A stretch of 64,000 nt of DNA, from NCBI GenBank assembly GCA_016286365.1, contig JAEESN010000001.1:186001-250000 (forward strand), given 5' to 3'. Under the pieces are notes generated by a model. It did not search any database. It was given only the letters and a program-made list of their open reading frames with translations, and was not told the DNA's origin. Below, piece by piece: positions 53,174-62,472 of this stretch; within the stretch, counting starts at the first letter, position 1, and every line of letters starts with the position of its first letter. The DNA comes from Treponema sp. GTDB taxonomy: Bacteria > Spirochaetota > Spirochaetia > Treponematales > Treponemataceae. A program made the position numbers and the translations under genes.

Positions 53174-54904
53174 TTATTTTGAAATTATATCTTCTGCAAG
53201 AATTTTATCATCCTGAATTCCCGCCCTGAAAACACCCCAGGCACCATTTAATGGTTTAAATGTCTTTCGTTTGATTAATTCACATGTTTCTTTATCGTAT
53301 ACGAATATAGTATATTCAGAAGCATATTCTTTTTCTGCTTTAATACTTGCAAAATAATCCTTTTCGTTCCAGGTAAAACAGTTTAAAATTCCACCACCTT
53401 CAAATGGTATTTTTTCTATTTTATTATAATTTGCTATTAATTCATAAGAGTTATATCTTCCAAAACAATAAAAAATTATTTTATCTCCAGTCTGGAAAAA
53501 ATCACCACTCCAGAGAGATACATCTTCAATTTTAATGCTGTCTATTAATTTCTGTTTTTCGTCCGAAACATTATACCAGGCAATTATTACATTATCTGTT
53601 TTAGGTTCATACAATGCCAGATAATAGTTTTCATCATCAATAATAACAAAATCACCTAATACATAATTTGGAAAATCAGTTATAATAGCACCTGTTTTAA
53701 TTTTTTTATGTTCCATTGTTTTTAAATCAATAGCTTCGATCTGACCTTTATCAAAATCATCACTCCAGCTGTCTTTTAAATAATATAATTTATCTTTTGT
53801 TTTATTCAGATAGATTTTAGCAAATCCATCATCAAGATAAATTTCATCAGGTGGATATTTAAGATTTTTATCTATAAGAGAAACTTCTTTTGCTGTTTTA
53901 ATATTTATTGCATGAAGGCTGTAATTTTTTGTCTGTACATAATAAAAACATTCAGATACAGGAGAATAAACAGGATGTTCAATTCCACTTATAATAGACA
54001 CAAGTTCATCACCGTTTAAAATCCTACAGATAATTTTATTTTCGTTACTGTCATCGACTATCTGAAGCTGGGAATTACCGGCATTATAAACACTCATATA
54101 ATTTACAGCACCTGTTGTATTTTCGAGAGGAAGATTTTTTATATCTTTATCGTAAGTGATCCTTTTTACATCTACACCAACAAATTTAGTCGGTTCAGTA
54201 AATAATTTTTTTGTAAGTTCAAATGATTTTTGAAAGCTTAAATAACGGCCAAAAATCCATCTTTCTGTACCGTTAAAATTAAATCCATACCAGTAATCAG
54301 GATCATCATTAATTTTCATATAATTTTTTATATTTCCAGTAAGATTTAAAACCGTGTCTGCCTGATACTGACCGAAAATTTTTCCATGAAGATCCGGTGT
54401 ATTTCTAAAATTAACTTTATTTTCTGTTACACTTGGATTAAAAAAATGAAAGTCGGAAAGGTCTGGCAGTGTAGAAAGTTTTTCTGATGATGTTGATTTT
54501 TCGTCTATTGTAATTAAATAATACTCAGCAAAATTTTCCGGGTACGTTGAAGTTTTATTAAGCTGTCTGTATCTTACAAGGATTTCCATTTTTTCCTTGG
54601 AAGATTTTACACCAAGCATTTGGGCATCGTATGAATCAAGACCGTTATAATAAAGCTTTATAAAATGTCTGTCTGAACTTTTATAATATTCATACACAAG
54701 TTCAAGGTTGTTCCCCGCGTACATATGATTTCTTATTGGAGGAATATAATCAAAAAAAGGTGCAGATGTTAAAGATTTATCGAGTTCTGCTTCTGCATGT
54801 TTTTTTTCTGCATTTTTAGATTTTTTTGAATCTTTAGAATCACACGAAAAAATTAAAAGCCCCAGAATAAAAATAGAAAGAAGTTTTATTGTAATTTTTT
54901 TCAT
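53174..54904 (-). CDS. Lipoprotein with SH3-like domain
   Basis: Start at 54904 gives a signal peptide ending in lipobox LIFSC; the longer in-frame start at 54955 puts unrelated residues before it. About 576 residues. Residues ~170-225 look like a bacterial SH3 domain (FRNTPDLHGKIFGQYQADTVLNL...YWYGFNF...RWIFGRYLS). The rest reads as a series of beta strands with repeated Y-Y-L/K-D-K-L-Y patterns, possibly a propeller. Function unknown; likely periplasmic or surface. Confidence 0.65.
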   Translation of the reverse strand: MKKITIKLLSIFILGLLIFSCDSKDSKKSKNAEKKHAEAELDKSLTSAPFFDYIPPIRNHMYAGNNLELVYEYYKSSDRHFIKLYYNGLDSYDAQMLGVKSSKEKMEILVRYRQLNKTSTYPENFAEYYLITIDEKSTSSEKLSTLPDLSDFHFFNPSVTENKVNFRNTPDLHGKIFGQYQADTVLNLTGNIKNYMKINDDPDYWYGFNFNGTERWIFGRYLSFQKSFELTKKLFTEPTKFVGVDVKRITYDKDIKNLPLENTTGAVNYMSVYNAGNSQLQIVDDSNENKIICRILNGDELVSIISGIEHPVYSPVSECFYYVQTKNYSLHAINIKTAKEVSLIDKNLKYPPDEIYLDDGFAKIYLNKTKDKLYYLKDSWSDDFDKGQIEAIDLKTMEHKKIKTGAIITDFPNYVLGDFVIIDDENYYLALYEPKTDNVIIAWYNVSDEKQKLIDSIKIEDVSLWSGDFFQTGDKIIFYCFGRYNSYELIANYNKIEKIPFEGGGILNCFTWNEKDYFASIKAEKEYASEYTIFVYDKETCELIKRKTFKPLNGAWGVFRAGIQDDKILAEDIISK

Positions 54905-54929
54905 ATTCAAATACCCCGCTTTTTTATGA

Positions 54930-55508
54930 TTATCCGCCAATATAAGATACACCAATTCCTATAGAAAGGAATCTGAGTTTTCCATCAGCTTTTTTAGAAT
55001 AGTTTAAAAAGTTATCTTTAAAAATTATACATATATTAAAATCGCTCCAGTGTATGTGTGTGATATATAGTTCGGTTTTCCAGCCATAATCAAAAATCCA
55101 TTCTTTTTCAAAAAGAGAAGACAGAGAAATACCACCATAAATTTTTAGGGCAGGAATAAGTCGTATGTTATTAAGATAAAACTGTACTTGAGTTCCAGCC
55201 CCGATTTCATAAAATATTGGAGTCCCGAATTTATTTTTTTGTAAATTTAATCCTGCTTCCAAACAATAATATTCTTTACCAAAATATGAAGAATTAATAT
55301 TTAATGAAAAAGGGTATTCATTGAATGAACATTCACCTACATTAATTGGGAAGAAAAGATTTAACGATACCGTCATTAAATCTCTTTCATTTCCCACATG
55401 ATACTTTTCTTCACCTGTTTTATCTTCTTTTTCCTGTGCATAAATAGAAGAAGAAAGAATAAAAACCGTCGCAATTGTTATTAAAATTTTTCTTATAATT
55501 TTTTTCAT
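54930..55508 (-). CDS. Exported protein, possible outer-membrane beta barrel
   Basis: Start at 55508 gives a signal peptide ending SSSIYAQ; the open frame extends upstream to 55619 without a signal. About 192 residues. Alternating strands (SLNLFFPINVG, YFGKEYYCLEAGLNL, FYEIGAGTQVQFYL, LKIYGGISLSSLF, LRFLSIGIGVSYIGG) with a terminal aromatic/Gly strand suggest a small outer-membrane barrel. Function unknown. Confidence 0.6.
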   Translation of the reverse strand: MKKIIRKILITIATVFILSSSIYAQEKEDKTGEEKYHVGNERDLMTVSLNLFFPINVGECSFNEYPFSLNINSSYFGKEYYCLEAGLNLQKNKFGTPIFYEIGAGTQVQFYLNNIRLIPALKIYGGISLSSLFEKEWIFDYGWKTELYITHIHWSDFNICIIFKDNFLNYSKKADGKLRFLSIGIGVSYIGG

Positions 55509-55524
55509 AAGCTGATTACTCCTT

Positions 55525-56118
55525 TTAATCCCAGTAAAAATCACCGTAAGAAATTGTACCTGCGACTGTATTAATTTCGTAAAGGCGGTTAGGTGGAAAA
55601 TCAACTTGATAGATTTCACTCTTTGTGATTTTTTTTATATCTCCGCCGCCTGTTATTTCAATCATAAAATTAAACCCCGGGTTTTCTACAAGATAAAAGA
55701 AAATCAATGATTCAGAATCTTCAAAAGTAAAATTGGCCCTTATTTTTTCGCCAAAAGAACTTTTGTTATGTGAATGAGGTCTATAACACATAGAAAAATA
55801 TTTTTCATCATTTCCGTATTTTCTATTTTTATTTTTTATATTTTCTTCGTAATCAGTTTTAAGAAGCTCTGTTATTTTATTTTTTATTTTTGTAAGTTTT
55901 TGTTTGTCATCATTATCATCTAAAAGTAAAAGAGATTTATCATAAACTTCCAGAAATTCCGTAAGCGCTTGTTCAGCAGAATTAAAAGGATGTTTGATTT
56001 CGTCTAATTTATATATGATTGGTTTGTCTGCATCTGGAGTAGACTTAGCATCAGGAGACTTTTTGGAGCATGCGGTGAGAAAAAGAAATGAAATTATTAT
56101 AATGATTAGTTTTTTCAT
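55525..56118 (-). CDS. Lipoprotein, unknown
   Basis: A 197-residue lipoprotein with lipobox FLTAC after a short signal. Then FNSAEQALTEFLEVYDKSLLLLDDNDDKQKLTKIKNKI (helical) and a C-terminal beta domain (FTFEDSESLIFFYLVE, FMIEITGGGDIKKITKSEIYQVDFPPNRLYEI). No family recognised. The end of this gene overlaps the N-terminal open frame of its downstream neighbour, whose chosen start is after it. Confidence 0.6.
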   Translation of the reverse strand: MKKLIIIIISFLFLTACSKKSPDAKSTPDADKPIIYKLDEIKHPFNSAEQALTEFLEVYDKSLLLLDDNDDKQKLTKIKNKITELLKTDYEENIKNKNRKYGNDEKYFSMCYRPHSHNKSSFGEKIRANFTFEDSESLIFFYLVENPGFNFMIEITGGGDIKKITKSEIYQVDFPPNRLYEINTVAGTISYGDFYWD

Positions 56119-56133
56119 AAAAATTTTTCCTTA

Positions 56134-57384
56134 TTATTTAATTACTTTTAAATATCTTAGATATGCAGGATTCAGATATTGATCTTTATATTTTACCTGG
56201 ATTTTAAGCTTCATGCCAGAATCCCCACCACCAAAGAGTTTTCCAAGAAGAGTGCCTTTGGTAATTGAATCACCTTCTTTCAAATTATCCGGAAAATTAA
56301 TCCATCCTGAGTATGTAACCTGAACATTACCTTTTTGTATTGTTATTGATGTGTCTTGTTCTTTATTAGAGTCACGATTTTTATTTATTTTGATTATTTT
56401 TCCGTCAAATCCAGAACCGAATTTTTTAATGCTGTAATATGGATAGGAAATATAATTGCAAAGATATTCTTCGCCTGTTAAAGGGTTTATTTTTACGCCA
56501 AAATCATAATCAACAGGAAGCTTAGAAATATTATTGTCAGTTTGTGTTGTCTTAATGATTACAGGTTCATAATCTATTCCGATTATATTATAGGCTTTTT
56601 CATATAATTCTAAATCACTGGAATCAAGCGGAATATTTTTAATACATTTACTGTGTAACTTCATATAACACAGATCCAGCAGATATCTTGATATATCTTC
56701 TTCGCATGGATTTTTCTTAAAATATACAGTACCACTTAAAAGAACAGCGTTGTTTTCTCCTTTAATAAAAGTTACCATTATTGGATAAGAATCTTTATAT
56801 TCTAAAATACATATTCCAGGATATTCACTTATATATTCATCTGTAAAAAGCTCATAAATAGCAAGAGAAGTATTAATAACTAAATAATCATAACCTATTG
56901 TATTATAAGGAACCAGTCGTGAATACATACTTTGAATGTAAAACTTATGGTCTTTAATTATTTCATTTTTAATCGTCTCATTTTCTATTTCTTGAAGTTT
57001 ACTTAATTTTATCGGGAAATTTTTAATACTTGGATCTACACCCATAGGACCTAGTAACGTATCGTCGTCTTTGTTGAATGTTATATCTTCATATGTAAGA
57101 ACAGTTATTTTTTTTGGAAAGCTGATTTTCACTTCTTTTAGTATTTCTTTTTGTTCATCATTAAAAGTGATTCCATCCAGTTCATTTTCTGCCATGTATT
57201 CAGCTTTTTGTTTTATAATGTTTGCAATCCTGAGTGAATGGATTATATAAGTGTCAAAATTCGTATTAGGGTAGGGATTAATAATAATATCTTTATAAGC
57301 AGAAATTTTTTGAGCATAAGTTGAAAAAATAAAAATAAATAAGAGTCCCAGACTGATTATGCTTTTTTTGTAAATAAGTTTCAT
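56134..57384 (-). CDS. Exported protein with degenerate M23-like C-terminus
   Basis: A 416-residue protein with a signal peptide ending STYAQ. The last ~60 residues (INFPDNLKEGDSITKGTLLGKLFGGGDSGMKLKIQVKYKDQYLNPAYLR) look like the end of an M23 metallopeptidase barrel, but the metal-binding HxxxD and HxH residues are missing, so no peptidase activity is expected. The first 300 residues are unknown. Its 5' leader is nearly identical over 29 bases to that of the 58987-59808 gene. Confidence 0.55.
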   Translation of the reverse strand: MKLIYKKSIISLGLLFIFIFSTYAQKISAYKDIIINPYPNTNFDTYIIHSLRIANIIKQKAEYMAENELDGITFNDEQKEILKEVKISFPKKITVLTYEDITFNKDDDTLLGPMGVDPSIKNFPIKLSKLQEIENETIKNEIIKDHKFYIQSMYSRLVPYNTIGYDYLVINTSLAIYELFTDEYISEYPGICILEYKDSYPIMVTFIKGENNAVLLSGTVYFKKNPCEEDISRYLLDLCYMKLHSKCIKNIPLDSSDLELYEKAYNIIGIDYEPVIIKTTQTDNNISKLPVDYDFGVKINPLTGEEYLCNYISYPYYSIKKFGSGFDGKIIKINKNRDSNKEQDTSITIQKGNVQVTYSGWINFPDNLKEGDSITKGTLLGKLFGGGDSGMKLKIQVKYKDQYLNPAYLRYLKVIK

Positions 57385-57445
57385 TTTATGGTCTCCTTAA
57401 AAACGTTTTGTATTAATATAAATTATATCATCATTGAGGGCATAA

Positions 57446-58486
57446 TTAAATCTTTTTTAAGCTGCTGATTCCGGTTTTGAAAATCAGGTTGCGAAGTATT
57501 TTATTGTACATAACGATGGCTTTTAAATTTTTTATAAATATATTTCTGCACAGTGATTTTGTATATTTTTTGTAATTCGATTCAATTTTCTGCGTATTTT
57601 TTTTGATTGCTTTAGAAAGCGCAATGGCACTTTTATACGCATAACTTAAGCCTTCCGAAGAACTTGGACTAATGTATCCCGCTGCTTCACCAATTAAAAA
57701 TACACGACCTTTTCCGTTTTTAATATCTTTAAGCCGCGGTTTTAAAATATAGCATGCATCAAGGCTCAGGCATTTTCCAGTTTTATAATATGACGCGGTG
57801 ATTTTTGAAATGAGGGAGTCAAATCTTTTTCTTGGATTATTTTTTTCTTTAAATGCACCGCCGATTAAAACTTTATCATCTTTTGGAATAAGCCAGGAAT
57901 AAAAATCGGTTAGAGCGTGGTCAAAAAATACAGCATAATGATTTATATCCGAAGTTTTTTTATACACTCCCTGGATAGCAATGTATTTTCGAAGTTTTTT
58001 AAAATCATTATAAAGATTTACGCGAACTTTCGAAAATGCACCATCTGCTCCCACAAGGATTTTACATTTTTCCTGGTACGGTTTTCCATTTTTAATAAGA
58101 TTTACAGTAACGCCATCAGATGTTTCTTTATGATTAAGATACATCACATCGCTTTTGTAAGTTACATTTTTGGGCAGCATAGAAAGAGTGTACTCATCTA
58201 AAAGCTTTCGGTTTATGTTTGTGTAATGTCTCTGATACTTTTGTTCTCTTTTTGTTTCAAGATCCACCGAGCGAACATAAAAAAGCTGAGGGTCCACAAC
58301 AATGTTTTTCGGAATGCCGATATCAAACGAAGCAAGAATTTTCTGGGCATCGGGCGCGATTAGACCACCACAGCATTTTTCATCATTTTTCTTTTTATCG
58401 AGTAATAAAACTTTTTTTTCTGCCGCAAGAAGCCTTGCTAGAGTAGCACCAGCAGGCCCTGCACCTATAATTATGATGTCGAACAT
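57446..58486 (-). CDS. FAD-dependent oxidoreductase, geranylgeranyl reductase-like
   Basis: A 346-residue flavoprotein. IIIGAGPAGATLARLL (5-20) is the FAD dinucleotide-binding motif. KCCGGLIAPDAQKIL is the active-site-like CxGG loop of the geranylgeranyl reductase family. VGADGAFSKVR and FLIGEAAGYISPSSSEGLSYAY are the later FAD contacts. Such enzymes reduce isoprenoid or lipid double bonds or act as hydroxylases; the substrate here is not known. It is the only clearly metabolic gene inside the lipoprotein cluster. Confidence 0.82.
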   Translation of the reverse strand: MFDIIIIGAGPAGATLARLLAAEKKVLLLDKKKNDEKCCGGLIAPDAQKILASFDIGIPKNIVVDPQLFYVRSVDLETKREQKYQRHYTNINRKLLDEYTLSMLPKNVTYKSDVMYLNHKETSDGVTVNLIKNGKPYQEKCKILVGADGAFSKVRVNLYNDFKKLRKYIAIQGVYKKTSDINHYAVFFDHALTDFYSWLIPKDDKVLIGGAFKEKNNPRKRFDSLISKITASYYKTGKCLSLDACYILKPRLKDIKNGKGRVFLIGEAAGYISPSSSEGLSYAYKSAIALSKAIKKNTQKIESNYKKYTKSLCRNIFIKNLKAIVMYNKILRNLIFKTGISSLKKI

Positions 58487-58547
58487 TTGCTCGCTCCATT
58501 AAGATTTTTATTCAATCTTTTTTCAAAAGTCTAACTTTTTCTTCGCA

Positions 58548-58985
58548 TTAATTTTCTGTACTAACTGTATTGTTGTCGCCTTTGATAATGATTGATTCAG
58601 CATCGCCCGAAACTGTTACATTCTGATTCGAGCCTTCGATTGTTACAGATTTACCGTTTACAACCTGCGAGTTTACAGCTGCTAACTTGTTGTCTTTTAT
58701 AATCAGCATAATTATTACAACAGCTAGAAATATAAAACAAATAATTTTAATAACTATCAAGTATATAAATGCCGTGGGATTATCCGAATAGTATACCGTA
58801 GGGGCTTTGCTTGTTGCTTCTTTATTTACGATATTTTCGATTATGTTTAGAAGAAAAGTGAGTAGCATTAATAAAAGGAAAATGTCCATAAACATCTTAT
58901 TTTGGTTAGTTACAAAAATAAGACTCATAACTATACTGAATAAAAAAAATATCCCTGAATGTAAATTTAATTGTTTCTTTTTCAT
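58548..58985 (-). CDS. Membrane protein with beta-solenoid tail (DUF3060-like)
   Basis: A 145-residue protein with three membrane helices in the first ~100 residues. The last 41 residues begin NSQVVNGKSVTIEGSNQN and end IIIKGDNNTVSTEN. This periodic strand pattern resembles DUF3060, a small right-handed beta-helix. The tail is nearly identical to that of the lipoprotein at 59833-60030, at DNA level too (58551-58674). It follows the YD-repeat gene by one base and is the second half of a duplicated two-gene unit. Confidence 0.7.
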   Translation of the reverse strand: MKKKQLNLHSGIFFLFSIVMSLIFVTNQNKMFMDIFLLLMLLTFLLNIIENIVNKEATSKAPTVYYSDNPTAFIYLIVIKIICFIFLAVVIIMLIIKDNKLAAVNSQVVNGKSVTIEGSNQNVTVSGDAESIIIKGDNNTVSTEN

Positions 58986-58986
58986 T

Positions 58987-59808
58987 TTAGCTCCGATTAT
59001 TGTCCTTATATATTTTTTTTGTTTTTATTTTTCCGTTGTCCCAGAATTCATATTTTATATAGTTTCTTTTTATAGCTTTTTCTTTTCCGTTTACAATTTC
59101 TCCAGATTCAATACATTCGTCATGTTTGTCATATTTAAAATAAGATAGATCCCCCATAATAGAATCATTTTCGACATAACAGATATATTTTATTTTAGGA
59201 TCATCATCTGTATATTTCCAGGTATATATATTATCTCGCCAGAATCTATCATTTACATAGGTTCTTTTAATAATTCTGCCTTTATCATCCCATTCCTGTG
59301 TGCAACTGCTGTCGGCAGAACATTTTGTTTCTATAAGATTTCCTTTTTCATCATATTTATATTCATAAATTCTACCATCCGGAGAAAATTCTTTTATAAG
59401 CCGACTATAATCATCATATTCATATGATGTTGTTTCATTTAATGAAGGAATTATTTCTTTAATTTTATTTCCCCGCTCGTCATATTCATATAAAATTTCA
59501 AAGTCCGGTTTTTGAGCAGAAGGATCTCTCCTCTGAATCTTTTTTTTCAAAAGTCCACCATCATATTCATAATAGGTATAATCATATTTGTTTTTATTGT
59601 ATTTCTCTTTTATTTCAAGGGGCTGATTGTCTTCGTTGTATTCAGTGTATTTTATATAATTGCCAGTTTTATGATAAATTTCGTTTCCATTTATATCATA
59701 GTGGAAGATTTCTGTTTCATTAAAATATTTAATGAGTTTATCGGCCACAAGCAGTATAGCAATTGTCGAGAAAAAGAGGAGGCTTATTTTATAAACTTTT
59801 TTATTCAT
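58987..59808 (-). CDS. YD-repeat membrane-anchored protein B
   Basis: A 273-residue protein with an N-terminal membrane segment (about 6-24). Rhs/YD-type strand repeats follow: HYDINGNEIYHKTG, YTYYEYDGGLLKKK, LYEYDERGNKIKEI, SYEYDDYSRLIKEFSPDG, YKYDEKGNLIETK and WDDKGRIIKRTYVNDR. It is a paralogue of the 60027-60935 protein. No toxin tip is present as in large Rhs proteins. Possibly a surface or periplasmic adhesin or binding protein (inference). Confidence 0.75.
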   Translation of the reverse strand: MNKKVYKISLLFFSTIAILLVADKLIKYFNETEIFHYDINGNEIYHKTGNYIKYTEYNEDNQPLEIKEKYNKNKYDYTYYEYDGGLLKKKIQRRDPSAQKPDFEILYEYDERGNKIKEIIPSLNETTSYEYDDYSRLIKEFSPDGRIYEYKYDEKGNLIETKCSADSSCTQEWDDKGRIIKRTYVNDRFWRDNIYTWKYTDDDPKIKYICYVENDSIMGDLSYFKYDKHDECIESGEIVNGKEKAIKRNYIKYEFWDNGKIKTKKIYKDNNRS

Positions 59809-59832
59809 TTTATGGTCCCCTTAAAAACGTTT

Positions 59833-60030
59833 TTAATTTTCTGTACTAACCGTATTATTGTCGCCTTTGATAACGATTGACTTTGCGTCGCCCGAAACTG
59901 TTACATTCTGATTCGAGCCTTCTATTGTTACAGATTTACCGTTTACAACCTGCGAGTTTGCTGCCGATTTTTTTGAACAGCCTGCGAGTAGGGTAATCAA
60001 TAAGATGATTAATAAAAGTGATTTTTTCAT
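59833..60030 (-). CDS. Small lipoprotein with beta-solenoid tail (DUF3060-like)
   Basis: Start at 60030 behind GGAG gives 65 residues with lipobox LLAGC. An in-frame ATG at 60042 lies in the previous gene. After CSKKSAA the whole mature protein is the beta-solenoid module beginning NSQVVNGKSVTIEGSNQN, the same as the tail of the 58548-58985 protein. Its start overlaps the stop of the upstream YD-repeat gene (ATGA). Confidence 0.75.
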   Translation of the reverse strand: MKKSLLLIILLITLLAGCSKKSAANSQVVNGKSVTIEGSNQNVTVSGDAKSIVIKGDNNTVSTEN

Positions 60031-60935
60031 TCCAAGCTCCATTGTTTTTCATATATTTTTTTTTTAAGGTTTCCGTTATCCCAATAGTCGTATTTTATGA
60101 TTCGAGTAAATTTTTGTAATATTTTTCCATTGTTTATATCGATGAACCCACCTTCAACATATTCATCGTGCCAGTCATATTTCATATACCTTATAATTTT
60201 GCTATGATTGATAGAAGCTTCATAAAATATATATTGTATTTCAGGATCATCATAAACATATTCCCGCCGGTCTGAACGATCTCCCATGTATTTATCATTT
60301 ATATAAGTTGTTTTTGTTTTTCTTCCCTTATCATCCCATTCATGTGTAATACTGCTTTCATTTGTTCGTGGAGCATCCGGGCCTTCCCCAAGAGGTGTGT
60401 AAGTTTTTTCTTCGATGAGGTTTCCTTTTTCATTGTATATGTATTCAGTGACTACATAATCCGGGGAGATTTCTTTTATTAAGCGGTTCTTTTCATCATA
60501 GAAATAAAATGTTGTTCTTTTTGATGAATCATTATCACCAGCTGTTGCTTCTTTTCGCGGCTCAATTTTTTTTATCTGATTTCCACGCTCGTCATATTCA
60601 AATAAAACTTCATAATCTTTTTGTTTTGATGAAGGGTCGTTTTTGTAAATTATCTTTTTAAGAAGCTTTCCATCATATTCGTAATAAGTATAATCGGATT
60701 TTTTTTCGTTGCTTACATCATCTCGGTATTCAAATTTGATTTCGAGGATCTGATTGTTTTCGTTGTATTTATGATAGGTTGTAGAGTCTTCTGTTTTATG
60801 ATAAATCTCGTTACCATTTCTGTCATATTTTGTGACTTCTATTTTCTTGTTATTTTCTATGATTTTGTAACCGGTAAATATACCGGCACATAACAAACAC
60901 CAGGTTATGAGTATTATAAGAAGTTTTTTTTCCAT
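60027..60935 (-). CDS. YD-repeat membrane-anchored protein A
   Basis: A 302-residue paralogue of the 58987-59808 protein: one N-terminal membrane segment, then the same series of YD-type repeats (KYDRNGNEIYHKTE, YTYYEYDGKLLKKI, LFEYDERGNQIKKI, FYFYDEKNRLIKEISPD, YIYNEKGNLIEEKTY, EWDDKGRKTKTTYIND). About 30 residues longer through extra linkers. Translationally coupled to the small lipoprotein. Starts behind CGGAGA. Confidence 0.75.
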   Translation of the reverse strand: MEKKLLIILITWCLLCAGIFTGYKIIENNKKIEVTKYDRNGNEIYHKTEDSTTYHKYNENNQILEIKFEYRDDVSNEKKSDYTYYEYDGKLLKKIIYKNDPSSKQKDYEVLFEYDERGNQIKKIEPRKEATAGDNDSSKRTTFYFYDEKNRLIKEISPDYVVTEYIYNEKGNLIEEKTYTPLGEGPDAPRTNESSITHEWDDKGRKTKTTYINDKYMGDRSDRREYVYDDPEIQYIFYEASINHSKIIRYMKYDWHDEYVEGGFIDINNGKILQKFTRIIKYDYWDNGNLKKKIYEKQWSLE

Positions 60936-60956
60936 TTTTTTCTCCGATCAATTTTT

Positions 60957-61838
60957 TTAATTCCAGTATTTATTATAATCTTTTTTGTAATCTTCATCAT
61001 CCATGTAAATACCCATTTTTATTAAATTGGATTTGACTTTCGGGAAATAATTTTCATCATAAATTTCTTTTATTAAATCAGAACTTGAAGGATACATAAG
61101 TGCATTATAAGAAGATATTCCAAAATCACTTGTATTTTCAAAATTTTCCCATGCCAAAGTTGGATAAAAATAACTGTTAGTTATAGCAGGACGTAATATG
61201 ATTTCGGCACCTTCTTCGTTTCTTATGATAAGTTTATATTCTTCTATTTCTACGATGTTATAAACAAATGTTTGAAGTTCACTTTCATAATCTTCATCAC
61301 CAACTTTTACTTTTTCTGTAATTGATTTAGTTTTCATGGAAGCAAAATAAGTCCCATATGCTCCGGCCCCTGATTCAAGTAATCCATATTTATATGAGCC
61401 GTCAGCCTTGTATTCATAATAACCTCTTTTCCCACTCGTCCATGCAAACCTTGAAAGATAATTTTTAAGATCAGAATCTTTCCAGCCATCTGTAGAAAAT
61501 TTTTTTAGTTTATCTGTAAGATATCCGCCGAAAACCCAGCCATATTCATTGTATCCAGATCTTAATGTTTGAACAGGAAGAAGGATTTTTACCCAGTTTG
61601 ATTTTATGCCATCGATTGTTACCTCATTTCCGACTGCAATTACTTTTACCGCCATTCTGTCATAAAGAATACCAATTTTAGTTGATGATAAATCCGGTCT
61701 TTCTCTTATCCGAAGTCCATCCGAAGCATTTACATAAAGATGATCTATTTTTTTATTATTCTGAAAGTATTTTGCATCTAGCGAAAAAAGCAGGTTAGAG
61801 GAAAAAAATAAAAATAAAATGATTAGGAATTTTTTCAT
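60957..61838 (-). CDS. Exported SH3-domain protein
   Basis: A 293-residue protein with signal peptide ending NLLFSL. Residues ~30-115 are an SH3_3-type domain (LYVNASDGLRIRERPDLSSTKIGILYDRMAVKVI...WVKILLP...YGWVFGGYLTDKL). This probably binds peptidoglycan or another envelope ligand. The C-terminal ~180 residues are unknown. First gene of the run leading to the duplicated YD-repeat units; ribosome site AGGAGA. Confidence 0.7.
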   Translation of the reverse strand: MKKFLIILFLFFSSNLLFSLDAKYFQNNKKIDHLYVNASDGLRIRERPDLSSTKIGILYDRMAVKVIAVGNEVTIDGIKSNWVKILLPVQTLRSGYNEYGWVFGGYLTDKLKKFSTDGWKDSDLKNYLSRFAWTSGKRGYYEYKADGSYKYGLLESGAGAYGTYFASMKTKSITEKVKVGDEDYESELQTFVYNIVEIEEYKLIIRNEEGAEIILRPAITNSYFYPTLAWENFENTSDFGISSYNALMYPSSSDLIKEIYDENYFPKVKSNLIKMGIYMDDEDYKKDYNKYWN

Positions 61839-61926
61839 ACAGTCTCCTCACTTTTTTATTATTTCATTTTACCACGGATTTAACCCTCTTGTAAAATTTG
61901 AAAATTCTTATTTTTCTCCTTTCATC

Positions 61927-62457
61927 TTAATCATCTTTCATCTTAATCATCTTGCGAAGCCCGTTGAGACCTGTGAACTCATTCCACACTTTTTTCCCCT
62001 GAAAGGTGATTGCACTCGAAAGTCCCACGTGCCACATCTGATGACGGAATTGCGCAAGGATTAATTCAAGCCTTGTGTACTCAAAGCCATCCGGTTTCTG
62101 AATAAGATTTTCCTGGGTGAGGGATTCAAAATATTTTTTCAGCTTGGTTTTTACAAACTCAAAATAAGACATTAATTTTTCGCGTGGAATGATGATTGAT
62201 GTATCTTCCACATAGCCTTCGCGTGCACTCGAAATCACACTTAAGTTTTCAGGAATACCAAAAAGCTTTTCTCCTTCGTAGACATAGTCAGTCGGATTCA
62301 TAAAAAATCTGTCCATCGAATGAAGGTAATGAAAGATATAGCGAGAGTCATTTACACCATCAAAAACCTGTTCCAAATCCGCCACCTGGATCTGAGCCTC
62401 TATATTCATAAAATTGATTTCTGTCTGTTCCTTAATCTGCCTGATAATTTCGTCCAT
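61927..62457 (-). CDS. DinB-like protein
   Basis: A 176-residue helical protein with the DinB four-helix pattern. H43/H46-type residues in YIFHYLHSMDRFF and FRHQMWHVGLSSAI near the end supply the usual His triad that binds a metal. DinB-like proteins include metal-dependent thiol transferases and hydrolases; role here unknown. Confidence 0.75.
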   Translation of the reverse strand: MDEIIRQIKEQTEINFMNIEAQIQVADLEQVFDGVNDSRYIFHYLHSMDRFFMNPTDYVYEGEKLFGIPENLSVISSAREGYVEDTSIIIPREKLMSYFEFVKTKLKKYFESLTQENLIQKPDGFEYTRLELILAQFRHQMWHVGLSSAITFQGKKVWNEFTGLNGLRKMIKMKDD

Positions 62458-62472
62458 GTTAGTCTCCTATAA

